Shown here: one piece after another, positions 27,595-35,281 of the stretch | How positions within the stretch are numbered: the first letter of the stretch is position 1 | Layout: each line of letters opens with the position of its first letter | NCBI RefSeq assembly: GCF_029211265.1 | Contig: NZ_JARGEL010000024.1 | Location: 135,393-199,392 of the forward strand | Reading direction: 5' to 3' | From: Extensimonas soli | GTDB lineage: Bacteria > Pseudomonadota > Gammaproteobacteria > Burkholderiales > Burkholderiaceae_C | Length of the DNA stretch: 64,000 nucleotides | Notes under the pieces: generated by a model | Database searches by the model: none | Told to the model about the DNA's origin: nothing | What the model saw: only the letters and a program-made list of their open reading frames with translations | Translations under genes and position numbers: made by a program

Positions 27595-28738
27595 CAAAAA
27601 TATGGTTCGCGATCGCGTTCTTCTGCGTCTGGTTCGTGCCGCCCGTGATGGTCAGCATGCGCACGTCGCGCACCATGCGTTCGAGCGGCAGCAGGCCGAA
27701 GTAACCGTAGCCGCCGAACATCTGCTGGCATTGCAGCGTGGTTTTGAGCGCCATCTCGGTGGCCTGTACCTTGGCCACCGACGACAGGCACGGGTCGGGC
27801 TTGCCCGCGTCTATGGCCGCGAGCGCGCGATAGCACAGCGAGCGCGCGGCCTCGATCTCTATCCACATGTCGGCCATCAGCCAGCGCAGGCCCTGCATCT
27901 CACTGAGCAGCTGGCCGAACTGGCTGCGCACCTTCATGTAGTCGCGCGCAAGCTCAAAGGCGCCTTCGGCCACGCCCAGCGCCATCACGCCCATGCCCAC
28001 GCGCGTGGCGTTATAGACCGTCAGCGGCGCGACGAAGCCCTTGGAATTTTGCGGATCGCCCAGCGTGACCACGTTCTCGGCCGGCACGCGCACGTTGTCG
28101 AAAAAGAGCTCGTTCTCGCTCGCGCCGCGCACGCCCATCTTGTAGGGGAGCTTGCGCACCGTGAGGCCCGGGCTGTCCTTGGGCACCAGGATCGTGCCCA
28201 CGCCGCGCGCGCCCTTGGAAGGGCCAAAACGCGCATACACGAGGTGCAGGTGCGCACGGTCGCCGTAGGTGGTGAAGACCTTTTGCCCGTTGATGACGTA
28301 TTCGTCGCCCTCGCGCACCGCCGTCGTGGCCACCGAGGCCGCGTCCGAGCCGGCCTGCGGCTCGGTCCAGGCGATGCTGCACTCGAGCTCGCCGCTCACG
28401 AACTTGGGCACCAGCTTGGCGCGCATGGCTTCGGGGCCGTAGGTGGCGATGATGCGCGCCGAGACGTTCTGCTCGTGCACGATCAGGGCCGTGGCCAAGT
28501 CAACCTTGGCGATCTCCTCGATCACGAGGTAGGTATCGACCAGCCCCAGGCCCGCGCCACCGTATTGGGGATCGACGCTCAGGCCCGTGTAGCCGAGCTC
28601 ACACAGCAGCTTTTTGTTCTCCTCGGGGAAGATTTCCTCGCGGTCCCAGTGCGCTGCTTTGTCCTTGAACACCTCTTGCGCGAGCTTGCGCGCGGCGTCA
28701 CGCAGCTCGACTTGCTGCGGGTTCAGTTCAAAATGCAT
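27587..28738 (-). CDS. Acyl-CoA dehydrogenase-family protein lacking the usual catalytic Glu
   Basis: A 383-aa FAD-binding acyl-CoA dehydrogenase homologue. FAD-binding blocks look normal: CSIAWTEPQAGSDAASVAT, INGQKVFTTYGDRAHLHLVY, and VRSQFGQLLSEMQGLRWLMA. However, the C-terminal turn reads TITGGTNQTQKN, where catalytic enzymes have YEGT or GEGT, so the base Glu is a Gly. The alternative position used by isovaleryl-CoA and long-chain dehydrogenases reads NATRVGMG, also without Glu. Catalytically incomplete subunits are known in heteromeric acyl-CoA dehydrogenases (ChsE1-ChsE2 type), so it may pair with the Glu-containing paralogue downstream, or act on a substrate that needs no such base. 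The stop codon lies in a mini-repeat. Confidence 0.9.
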   Translation of the reverse strand: MHFELNPQQVELRDAARKLAQEVFKDKAAHWDREEIFPEENKKLLCELGYTGLSVDPQYGGAGLGLVDTYLVIEEIAKVDLATALIVHEQNVSARIIATYGPEAMRAKLVPKFVSGELECSIAWTEPQAGSDAASVATTAVREGDEYVINGQKVFTTYGDRAHLHLVYARFGPSKGARGVGTILVPKDSPGLTVRKLPYKMGVRGASENELFFDNVRVPAENVVTLGDPQNSKGFVAPLTVYNATRVGMGVMALGVAEGAFELARDYMKVRSQFGQLLSEMQGLRWLMADMWIEIEAARSLCYRALAAIDAGKPDPCLSSVAKVQATEMALKTTLQCQQMFGGYGYFGLLPLERMVRDVRMLTITGGTNQTQKNAIANHIFGS

Positions 28739-28787
28739 TTTGATGGCTCCATCGGGCGTTAACCAAGGCGCAGCTTGCGTGAGGCGC

Positions 28788-29279
28788 TCACAATTTGTCT
28801 TCCACGCCGTGCCCGCGCATGGGGACCAGCGCCGAGCGCACGAAGGTCATGAACACGGTGCCGTCGGCCTTCTTGCCCGTGGTGCGCACGGTCACGATGC
28901 CCTGCGTGGGGCGCGATTGCGATGTGCGCTTTTCGAGCACCTCGCTCTCGGCATAGACCGTGTCGCCGGGGTGCACGGGCGCGACGAGCTGGATTTCCTT
29001 CCAGCCGAGGTTGGCAATCGCCTTGCCGCTCACGTCGGCCACAGTCATGCCGAGCACGATGGCCAGCGTGAGCCCGCTGTTGACCAGCGGCTTGCCGAAC
29101 TCGCTCTTCGCGGCAAACGCATGGTCGCAGTGCATGGGGTGCTGGTTCATGGTCAGCAGGCTGAACTGGATGTTGTCGGCCTCGGTGATGGTGCGACCCG
29201 GAAAGTGTTCGTACACGTCCCCCACCGCGAAGTCCTCGAAATAACGGCCCAAACTGGCCTTGTGGCGCGTACCCTGCAT
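28788..29279 (-). CDS. MaoC-like enoyl-CoA hydratase/dehydratase
   Basis: A 163-aa single hot-dog protein of the MaoC family, expected to hydrate an enoyl-CoA or dehydrate a hydroxyacyl-CoA. The active-site helix reads LLTMNQHPMHCDHAFA. The catalytic His is kept, but the position usually held by Asp in the hydratase-2 motif (GDxNPxH) is Asn. The rest fits the family: GKPLVNSGLTLAIVLGMTV, then LVAPVHPGDTVYAESEVLEK. It is the first gene of the cluster, with a 21-bp palindromic region about 35 bp upstream of the ATG. It would act after the acyl-CoA dehydrogenase step. The position and partners resemble C5-dicarboxylate (itaconate/mesaconate-type) pathways, but no citramalyl-CoA lyase is present. 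Confidence 0.9.
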   Translation of the reverse strand: MQGTRHKASLGRYFEDFAVGDVYEHFPGRTITEADNIQFSLLTMNQHPMHCDHAFAAKSEFGKPLVNSGLTLAIVLGMTVADVSGKAIANLGWKEIQLVAPVHPGDTVYAESEVLEKRTSQSRPTQGIVTVRTTGKKADGTVFMTFVRSALVPMRGHGVEDKL

Positions 29280-29313
29280 GAATCCTGACTCCCTGGAGTG
29301 TGCGCTAAAAAAC

Positions 29314-29334
29314 GGACATTTGAATGTCCGGACA
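29314..29334 (-). promoter_or_regulatory. Palindromic operator candidate upstream of the MaoC gene
   Basis: Two overlapping inverted repeats share one arm: GGACATT-TG-AATGTCC (29314-29329) and TGTCCGGACA (29325-29334). The site lies 35-55 bp before the start of the first gene of the GntR-linked cluster, where a repressor would block transcription. GntR-family regulators commonly bind short palindromes of this size. Assigning it to the UTRA regulator at 22753 is an inference. Confidence 0.55.
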
Positions 29335-29462
29335 AATAGGGTTGGAATGGTACGCCGGTGGCTGTGCTGCTCAACCTAGGGATAACCCTTATGCCGCGGG
29401 TTATGCGCTGCGCTGGCGTCTGCGGCAATTGCCGTCAGATTCCAATGATTTGCGCAGGTGAC

Positions 29463-29639
29463 GGGGCAGAGGGAGGGCGCCGGGATGTGCGCCCGGCGGC
29501 GCACCTTCTTTTCTTGTCTCGCCAAGAAAAGAAGGCAAAAGAAGGCGACCCTGCTGCCCGCGTCCCTGCCCGCCTCGCGGCGCCCAGGGCAACCTGCGGT
29601 GCTCGCGCCCGGCGGGGCGCGCGAAACTCGCTGCGCTCG
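29463..29639 (+). repeat. 177-bp dispersed repeat, copy 1
   Basis: Nearly identical to 46702-46879, differing by scattered substitutions and one inserted base. It contains a perfect 13-bp inverted repeat, CCTTCTTTTCTTG / CAAGAAAAGAAGG, around a 6-nt loop (29504-29535), followed by CAAAAGAAGG. The distal half is very GC-rich and ends GAAACTCGCTGCGCTCG. It could act as a terminator-like RNA hairpin or be a non-autonomous mobile or REP-like element. Both copies lie in gene-free DNA. Confidence 0.85.
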
Positions 29640-29797
29640 AACAATCGCGCGCCTTTTCCCGCCGGGCGCTGCGCTCCTCGGCGCAGGCAGAAGGGCGGGG
29701 ATACCACACGGGCCATCGCTGCGCTCGGCCTGCGGCATGCGGGGATCGACAGAAAACAATTGGAATCTGACCCCGATTTTCGTGTTCGACCACACGG

Positions 29798-30097
29798 CTA
29801 CGCACTACGAGAATGACGTGCAACGTACTGGCGCAGAACGCTGTCCATCAAGGACTGCCAACCCTCACCGGTGGACTTGAAATAGGCGATGACTTCCGGG
29901 CTGTAACGCACCGACACGAGCAGCTTCTTGTTGGCAGACTTGGGGCGTCCACGAACGGAAGCCAGAGGAACCATGGCCTTGAGTTGCTTGGGAGTAAGCG
30001 GTTGCGCATCGGGATCGCTCCGAGCCGCTGCCGTAATGGCTTTGTCCTCTTCGGCCGTTGGCATATGAACGACGGGACGCTCAGAAGTTTTGGACAT
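29798..30097 (-). CDS. brnA: BrnA-type antitoxin (second module)
   Basis: A 99-aa antitoxin of the BrnT/BrnA system and likely autorepressor. It carries GRPKSANKKLLVSVRYSPEV, then IAYFKSTGEGWQSLMDSVLR, the ribbon-helix-helix-like C-terminal segment of the family, equivalent to the partial brnA at the left window edge but clearly diverged. The ATG giving MSKTSERPVV lies 17 nt inside the toxin gene. Upstream in-frame codons belong to brnT overlap. It sits in an accessory island between two repeats, which suggests acquisition. Confidence 0.9.
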   Translation of the reverse strand: MSKTSERPVVHMPTAEEDKAITAAARSDPDAQPLTPKQLKAMVPLASVRGRPKSANKKLLVSVRYSPEVIAYFKSTGEGWQSLMDSVLRQYVARHSRSA

Positions 30098-30350
30098 AGT
30101 ATTTGACCTCACGACGATTGGCGCGGCGAAGACTGATGATTCTTCGCACGTTGCCACGATCTACAAACGCCACGTAGTAGAGGGTTCCGGTTTCCGGAGC
30201 GAGCGCGATCATTCGCGTCTCGCCGTACTCAAACCGTTCATCGACCCACACCAACGCAGCTTCCCAGTCGAGTTCGCTCGCAAAGGCCAAAGACACGCCG
30301 TGCTTTGATTGGTTTGCGATGTCCTTGGCGGCGTCGAACTCGATGCGCAT
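30081..30350 (-). CDS. brnT: BrnT-type ribonuclease toxin (second module)
   Basis: An 89-aa RelE-fold toxin. The start MRIEFDAAKDIANQSKHGVS and the end RGNVRRIISLRRANRREVKY are diagnostic; compare EVRRIISMRKANEREQARF in the first copy. Both modules have the toxin-first order and a short overlap with brnA. An operator-like element shared with the other module lies 8 bp before the start codon. The sequence is complete with no sign of decay. Confidence 0.9.
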   Translation of the reverse strand: MRIEFDAAKDIANQSKHGVSLAFASELDWEAALVWVDERFEYGETRMIALAPETGTLYYVAFVDRGNVRRIISLRRANRREVKYYVQNF

Positions 30351-30357
30351 GTTTTAA

Positions 30358-30373
30358 TGTAGCTACTAAAAAT
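30358..30373 (-). promoter_or_regulatory. Operator-like element upstream of brnT (copy 2)
   Basis: The top strand reads TGTAGCTACTAAAAAT, with the small palindrome GTAGCTAC. The equivalent at 487-502 is TGTAACTACAAAAATT, at the same distance from its brnT start. Probably bound by BrnA, or part of the core promoter. Confidence 0.5.
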
Positions 30374-30493
30374 ACGGCTGTCAAGACGCGCGAGGACTCC
30401 TGCCTATGGGGCCGAACGCTCAAGGTAAGCGGCGCCGGTGCACCGCGGGTGCGCTGGGCACGAACACTGACCACGAAGATGGCGAAGCCATGT

Positions 30494-30662
30494 CTAGCAG
30501 CCTGTCGGACTTTGGAATCGTCGGCTGCGAATGCGCCGCAGCGGCCCATTTTTTACCGTCTTCTTGCCCCATAGTCCCGCTATGGGGCGGCGAATCCGGC
30601 AAAAACTGGACTCGCTGGGGCACCTTCTCGCTTTCGACGCCCAAAGTCCGACAGGCTGCTAG
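30494..30662 (+). mobile_element. MITE-like element, copy A
   Basis: About 165-169 bp bounded by terminal inverted repeats: left AGCAGCCTGTCGGACTTTGG (30496-30515) and right CCAAAGTCCGACAGGCTGCT (30641-30660), a perfect 20-bp match, flanked by CT and AG. A central hairpin CCCCATAG-TCCCG-CTATGGGG (30568-30588) lies inside. There is no coding capacity for a transposase. A second, 21-bp longer copy in the opposite orientation is found inside sua5 at 62119-62304. Internal similarity runs over the whole length, so they are members of one family mobilised in trans. Confidence 0.85.
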
Positions 30663-30788
30663 TGTTGGCGACGGCTCGCCCGCCCAGTTGGATGAAGCCG
30701 CTGTGCGAAGATTCCGATGATCCGCGGAAGTGATGGAGCGAAGGAGGAGTTGGAATCCACCCCCAGTTTCCTCATCAGGCTTCTGCGC

Positions 30789-33608
30789 TCAATGCGCCCG
30801 CTCCCAGTTCGGCCCCGTGCCGATTTCCGCAAGCAGCGGCACGCGCAGGTCGGCCACGCTGGCCATGAGGCGCGGGATTTCGTGGCGCACCCAGGGTTCT
30901 TCGGCGGCGGGGAGTTCGAACACCAGTTCGTCATGCACCTGCAGGATCATCTTGACGGCGGGTTTTTCGGCGTCCAGCGTTTTTTGCACTGCGACCATCG
31001 CCATCTTGATCAGGTCGGCCGCCGTGCCTTGCATGGGCGCGTTGATCGCGGCGCGTTCGGCGGCGGCGCGGCGGGGGCCGTTGGGTGAGTTGATCTCGGG
31101 CAGGTACAGGCGCCGGCCGAACACGGTTTCGACGTAACCGCGCTGCTTGGCCAGCGCCTTGGTGCTCTCCATGTATTGCTTGACGCCGGGGTAGCGCTGA
31201 AAGTAGCGGTCTATGTATGCGGCGGCGGCCTTGGGCTCTATGCCCAGGTTTTTGGCCAGGCCGTAGCTGCTCATGCCGTAGATCAGGCCGAAGTTGATGA
31301 CCTTGGCGTAGCGACGCTGCTCGCTCGTGACATGGTGCACCGAGACGCCGAACACCTCGGCCGCCGTGGCGCGGTGCACGTCCAGGCCTTGCTGGAAGGC
31401 GTGCAGCAGCGCGTGGTCGCCGCTCAGGTGCGCCATGATGCGCAGCTCGATCTGGCTGTAGTCGGCGCTCGCGATCAGGCAGCCCGGCGGCGCGATGAAG
31501 GCTTCGCGGATGCGCCGGCCCTCGGGCGTGCGCACGGGGATGTTTTGCAGGTTGGGCTCGTTGCTCGACAGCCGCCCCGTCACGGCCACGGCCTGCGCGT
31601 AGTGCGTGTGCACGCGGCCCGTGCGCGGCTCGACCATCTGCGGCAGCTTGTCGGTGTAGGTGCTCTTGAGCTTGCTCAGGCTGCGGTGTTCGAGCAGCTT
31701 GGCGGGCAGGGGGTAGTCCTCGGCCAGCTTTTCCAGCACTTCCTCGTCGGTGCTGCGCGCGCCCGAGGCGGTTTTTTTGATGACCGGCATGCCCAGCTTG
31801 TCGAAAAAAATCTCCGCGAGCTGCTTGGGGCTGCCCAGATTGAAGGGCTGGCCTGCAAGCGCGTAGGCCTCGGCCTCTATTTCCATGATGCGCTGGCCCA
31901 GATCGCGGCTTTGCGCGGCCAGCACTGCCGTGTCGATCAGCACGCCGGCGCGCTCCATGCGCCAGAGCACCTCGCTGCAGGCGATCTCGAGCTCGTAGAT
32001 GCGGCGCAGCGGCGCACTCGCCTCGAGCAGCGGCCACAGGGCCTCATGCACGCCCAGGCACTCATCGGCGTCCTCGCAGGCGTATTCGGCGGCGCGCTCG
32101 ACCGCGACCTGCGCGAACGGAATCTGGTGCGCGCCCTTGCCGCACAGGTCTTCGTAGTTGATGCCCGCGCGCCCGAGGTGGCGCTCGGCCAGGCTGCGCA
32201 GGTTGTGCGGCTTGTGTACCTCGAGCACGTAGCTTTGCAGCATGGTGTCGTGCGCGTAGCCGTGCACCTGCACACCGTGGTTGGCGAACACGTGCCGGTC
32301 GTACTTGACGTGCTGGCCGAGCTTGGGCCGCGCCGCGTCTTCGAGCCAGGGCTTGAGACGCGCGAGCACTTCGTCCAGCGGCAGCTGCGCGGGCGCGTCG
32401 GGCCCGTCGTGGCGCAGCGGGATATACGCGGCCTCGCCGCCGCGCACCGCCAAGGAGAGGCCCACGATCTGCGCGCGCATCTCGTCGAGCGAGGTGGTTT
32501 CGGTGTCCAGCGCCACGAGTTCGGCCGACTGCACCGCGGCCAGCCAGCGCTCGAAGTCGGGCCAGGTGAGGACGACTTCGTAATGCCGCGCGGGCACCGC
32601 GGGCGCAGAAGAAGCGCCAGAAAGAGCCACGCCCTCGGCCACGGGCGGGTCGCCTTGTGCCAGCGCTGCCGCATCCGCCCCCTGACCCGCCGCTGCAGAA
32701 TGGGCCACCGGCGCCAGTGCACGCGCGAGCGTCTTGAAGCCGTATTTTTCATAAAACTCGCGCAAAGCCTCGGTATCTGGTGCGCTGATAGCTATCGCAT
32801 CCAGAGCAGGAAAACCGGGGATGCAAGCGCTCAGGTCGCAATCGGTCTTGATGCGCAGCAGTTCGAGCGCCTGCGGCAGCCATGCGAGGCTAGCGCGCAG
32901 GTTGTCGCCCACCACGCCCTTGATCTCGTGCGCGTGCGCCATCAGCGCGTCGAGCGAGCCGTATTGCTGCAGCCACTTGGCGGCGGTCTTGGGGCCGACC
33001 TTGGGCACACCGGGCACGTTGTCCACCGCGTCGCCCACCAGCGCCTGAAAATCCAGCATCAGCGTCGGCGGCACGCCGAATTCGGCCACCACACCGGCCA
33101 CGTCGCGCTTTTTGCCGCTCATGGTGTCGATGATGCTCACGTGCCCATCGACGAGCTGCGCGAGGTCTTTGTCGCCGCTCGAGATGATGACCTCCACGCC
33201 CTGCCGCGCGGCAGCGCGCGCCAGCGTGCCGATCACGTCGTCGGCCTCGACGCCGGGGATGGCGAACACCTTCCAGCCCAGCAGGCGCGCGACCTCGTGG
33301 ATGGGCTCGATCTGCGCGCGCAAGTCGTCGGGCATGGGCGGGCGGTGCGCCTTGTAGTCGGCATAGAGCGCTTCGCGGAATGTCGGGCCGCTGGTGTCGA
33401 ACACGCAGGCGGCGTAATCGGCGGGCACTTCCTTGCGCAGGGCCTGCAGCATGTTGATCATGCCGCGTATCGCACCCGTCGCGGCGCTGTGCGGATCACC
33501 GGGCACGGCGCGCAGGTCGGGCATGGCGTGGTAGGCGCGGTACAGATAGCTGGAGCCATCGACCAGCACCAGGGTTTTTTTGTGGCTCGTGTTCATGGTG
33601 TCACTCAT
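30789..33608 (-). CDS. polA: DNA polymerase I
   Basis: Three-domain repair and Okazaki-fragment polymerase, 939 aa from the chosen ATG (an ATG 12 nt further in is equally possible). The 5' nuclease domain starts LVLVDGSSYLYRAYHAMPDL and includes VEVIISSGDKDLAQLVD. The 3'-5' exonuclease has its acidic pair in LVALDTETTSLDEM, so proofreading is probably active. The polymerase domain has motif A ADYSQIELRIMAHLSGDH, motif B RRYAKVINFGLIYGMSSYGL and motif C MILQVHDELVFE. A mini-repeat encodes CIPGFPALDAIAISAPD between the nuclease and exonuclease domains (near residue 280), a linker that tolerates change. It diverges from the DUF2782 gene. Confidence 0.97.
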   Translation of the reverse strand: MSDTMNTSHKKTLVLVDGSSYLYRAYHAMPDLRAVPGDPHSAATGAIRGMINMLQALRKEVPADYAACVFDTSGPTFREALYADYKAHRPPMPDDLRAQIEPIHEVARLLGWKVFAIPGVEADDVIGTLARAAARQGVEVIISSGDKDLAQLVDGHVSIIDTMSGKKRDVAGVVAEFGVPPTLMLDFQALVGDAVDNVPGVPKVGPKTAAKWLQQYGSLDALMAHAHEIKGVVGDNLRASLAWLPQALELLRIKTDCDLSACIPGFPALDAIAISAPDTEALREFYEKYGFKTLARALAPVAHSAAAGQGADAAALAQGDPPVAEGVALSGASSAPAVPARHYEVVLTWPDFERWLAAVQSAELVALDTETTSLDEMRAQIVGLSLAVRGGEAAYIPLRHDGPDAPAQLPLDEVLARLKPWLEDAARPKLGQHVKYDRHVFANHGVQVHGYAHDTMLQSYVLEVHKPHNLRSLAERHLGRAGINYEDLCGKGAHQIPFAQVAVERAAEYACEDADECLGVHEALWPLLEASAPLRRIYELEIACSEVLWRMERAGVLIDTAVLAAQSRDLGQRIMEIEAEAYALAGQPFNLGSPKQLAEIFFDKLGMPVIKKTASGARSTDEEVLEKLAEDYPLPAKLLEHRSLSKLKSTYTDKLPQMVEPRTGRVHTHYAQAVAVTGRLSSNEPNLQNIPVRTPEGRRIREAFIAPPGCLIASADYSQIELRIMAHLSGDHALLHAFQQGLDVHRATAAEVFGVSVHHVTSEQRRYAKVINFGLIYGMSSYGLAKNLGIEPKAAAAYIDRYFQRYPGVKQYMESTKALAKQRGYVETVFGRRLYLPEINSPNGPRRAAAERAAINAPMQGTAADLIKMAMVAVQKTLDAEKPAVKMILQVHDELVFELPAAEEPWVRHEIPRLMASVADLRVPLLAEIGTGPNWERAH
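32785..32833 (-). repeat. Mini-repeat inside polA
   Basis: On the minus strand it reads CTGAGCGCTTGCATCCCC and ends GGATGCGATAGCTATCAG, matching the family's distal block. Translated as LSACIPGFPALDAIAIS, which resembles the segment [17 protein letters not shown] from the copy in purK, itself read in the same direction. The frame is intact. Confidence 0.6.
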
Positions 33609-33709
33609 TGCGGCGATTGTGCCCGGTGCGCCTTTGGCCAGGGCTGCGCCCGCGTGCCGGCAGCAAAATTCGCCCGGGCGCGATGGCACACTCTACAATC
33701 TTGCGCATC

Positions 33710-34117
33710 ATGCGCGCCACACACCTCCTCGCCTGCTTTTTCGCCTTGCTGGGTCTGGGCACCAGCGTCTTCGCCCAGGAGGCCAAGCCGGCGCCTGCAC
33801 CCGCCTCACCCCCGGCCGCCCAGGCTGCATCCACGCCTGCGCCGGCCAAAGCGGATGGTCAGCCGAGCAAAGCCGAGCAGCGCGCCGCCGGCCGCGCCAA
33901 CCAGCGCATAGAGCACATCAAGGTCGAAGACGAGGGCAGCCGCATCGAGGAACTGCGCGTGGGCGGGCAGACCAAGCGCATCACCGTGCAGCCGAAAGCG
34001 GGCAACGCGCCCGAGTACGAGGTCAAGCCGTCCGACGTCACACGCGGCCAGGCCGGCACCGACCACGATCCGCAGGGCAACACCGCGCCGCCCGTGTGGA
34101 ACATCAAAAAGTTCTGA
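33710..34117 (+). CDS. DUF2782-type exported protein
   Basis: A 135-aa protein with an N-terminal signal peptide (LLACFFALLGLGTSVFAQEA, cleaved after about residue 20). An alanine/proline-rich linker follows, then a conserved basic C-terminal region: NQRIEHIKVEDEGSRIEELR, VGGQTKRITVQPK, and PVWNIKKF at the very end. The pattern RIEHIxxED...IxExRxGGxxxxIxVxP is that of the DUF2782 family common in beta-proteobacteria. The function is unknown. It lies between polA (divergent) and thrB (same strand, 100 bp downstream), a frequent neighbourhood in this order. Confidence 0.85.
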   Translation: MRATHLLACFFALLGLGTSVFAQEAKPAPAPASPPAAQAASTPAPAKADGQPSKAEQRAAGRANQRIEHIKVEDEGSRIEELRVGGQTKRITVQPKAGNAPEYEVKPSDVTRGQAGTDHDPQGNTAPPVWNIKKF

Positions 34118-34218
34118 GGCCTTGCGCCTGAAATCGCAGGCGGGGTGACGCCCTCCGCGCCCGTCCTGCCGTTCCGCCGTTCCCCCTGCCCCGTCGCTTT
34201 ACCGTTTTTCTCCCACCG

Positions 34219-35169
34219 ATGGCCGTTTTCACCGAAGTCCCGCCCGAGGAGGCGCGCGCGCTGCTGCAGCGCCTGCAGCTCGGCGAATTGCTGGCGCTGC
34301 AAGGCATCGCCGGCGGCATTGAAAACACCAACTACTTCGTCACGTGCAGCGAGGGTGAATTCGTGCTCACGCTGTTCGAGCGCCTGCGCGCCGAGCAGTT
34401 GCCGTTTTACCTGTACCTGATGCAGCACCTCGCACAAGGCGGCCTGCCCGTGCCCGATCCGCGCGCCGACGCGCAAGGCAACATCGTGCACAGCGTGTGC
34501 GGCAAACCCGCGGCCCTCGTCAACAGGCTGCCCGGCAAGAGCCAGCTCGCGCCCGGCCCGCAGCACTGCGCGGCCATGGGCCAGACGCTTGCGCGCCTGC
34601 ACCTCGTGGGGCGCAGCTTTGATCGCCAGCAGCCCAATCTGCGCGGCCTCGCGTGGTGGAACGAGACCGTGCCCGTGGTGCTGCCCTACCTCGGGCCACA
34701 GCAGGCCGAGCTACTGCGCTCCGAGCTCGCCTACCAAAACGCCGTCGCCGCCTCGGCCGACTACGCCGCGCTGCCGCGCGGGCCCGTGCACGCCGACCTG
34801 TTCCGCGACAACGTGCTGTTCGAGGGCGAGACGCTCACCGGCTGCTTCGACTTTTACTTTGCGGGCGTCGATACCTGGCTGTTCGACCTGGCCGTGTGCC
34901 TGAACGACTGGTGCATCGACTGGGCCACGGGCGCGCACCACGCGGCGCGTGCGCAGGCGCTGCTTGGCGCCTACGAGGCCGAGCGCGCACTCACCCCCGC
35001 CGAACGCGCCTTGCTGCCCGCGCTGCTGCGCGCAGGTGCGCTGCGCTTTTGGCTCTCGCGCCTGTGGGACTTTCACCTGCCGCGCGAGGCGGCGCTGCTC
35101 ACGCCGCACGACCCCACGCACTTCGAGCGCGTGCTGCGCGAGCGCATCGCGCATCCGCTGCAACTTTGA
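34219..35169 (+). CDS. thrB: Homoserine kinase (aminoglycoside-phosphotransferase fold)
   Basis: A 316-aa kinase that makes O-phosphohomoserine for threonine synthesis. This is the ThrB type used by many proteobacteria, related to choline kinases rather than to GHMP kinases. The nucleotide loop is IAGGIENTNYFVT near residue 31. The catalytic loop is GPVHADLFRDNVLF near 189 and the metal-binding segment GCFDFYFAGVDTWLFDLA near 210. The start is the ATG giving MAVFTEVPPEEARAL. No other threonine genes are adjacent. Confidence 0.94.
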   Translation: MAVFTEVPPEEARALLQRLQLGELLALQGIAGGIENTNYFVTCSEGEFVLTLFERLRAEQLPFYLYLMQHLAQGGLPVPDPRADAQGNIVHSVCGKPAALVNRLPGKSQLAPGPQHCAAMGQTLARLHLVGRSFDRQQPNLRGLAWWNETVPVVLPYLGPQQAELLRSELAYQNAVAASADYAALPRGPVHADLFRDNVLFEGETLTGCFDFYFAGVDTWLFDLAVCLNDWCIDWATGAHHAARAQALLGAYEAERALTPAERALLPALLRAGALRFWLSRLWDFHLPREAALLTPHDPTHFERVLRERIAHPLQL

Positions 35170-35281
35170 CCGCCCCGCCCAAGGGCGCAACGACGCGGCG
35201 TCACCACGCGCGCGACCAAGACTGCTACATTCCTTCGCATCGCGCGTGTGCGCCCCGCACCGCCTCGTTTTCGCTTGTTGC

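Larger units (their letters stand above)
29280..29797. other. Gene-free stretch between the CoA cluster and brnA
   Basis: The first 70 bp hold the operator-like palindromes of the MaoC promoter. From 29463 to 29639 lies one copy of the 177-bp dispersed repeat. The remainder is GC-rich, with the fragment GGAATCTGACCCC near 29761, similar to GGAATCCACCCCC near 30754. Several open frames cross this stretch on both strands, but they arise from repeat sequence and none shows a known domain or a ribosome site. Confidence 0.7.
30351..30788. other. Gene-free stretch between brnT and polA
   Basis: Contains the brnT promoter side, about 120 bp of unremarkable sequence, the MITE-like element at 30494-30662, and about 125 bp to the polA stop. 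Small open frames across the element have no recognisable domain and are treated as spurious. There is no obvious terminator for polA. Confidence 0.7.

Noticed and set aside
29458-29880. Short arginine-rich frame across the 177-bp repeat (and its twin at 46628-46999)
   Set aside because: Both arise from the repeat itself, have no ribosome site and differ in length; treated as non-coding.
30305-30720. Small plus-strand frames over the MITE copy A
   Set aside because: They are composed of element sequence and flanks, with no domain or conserved start.
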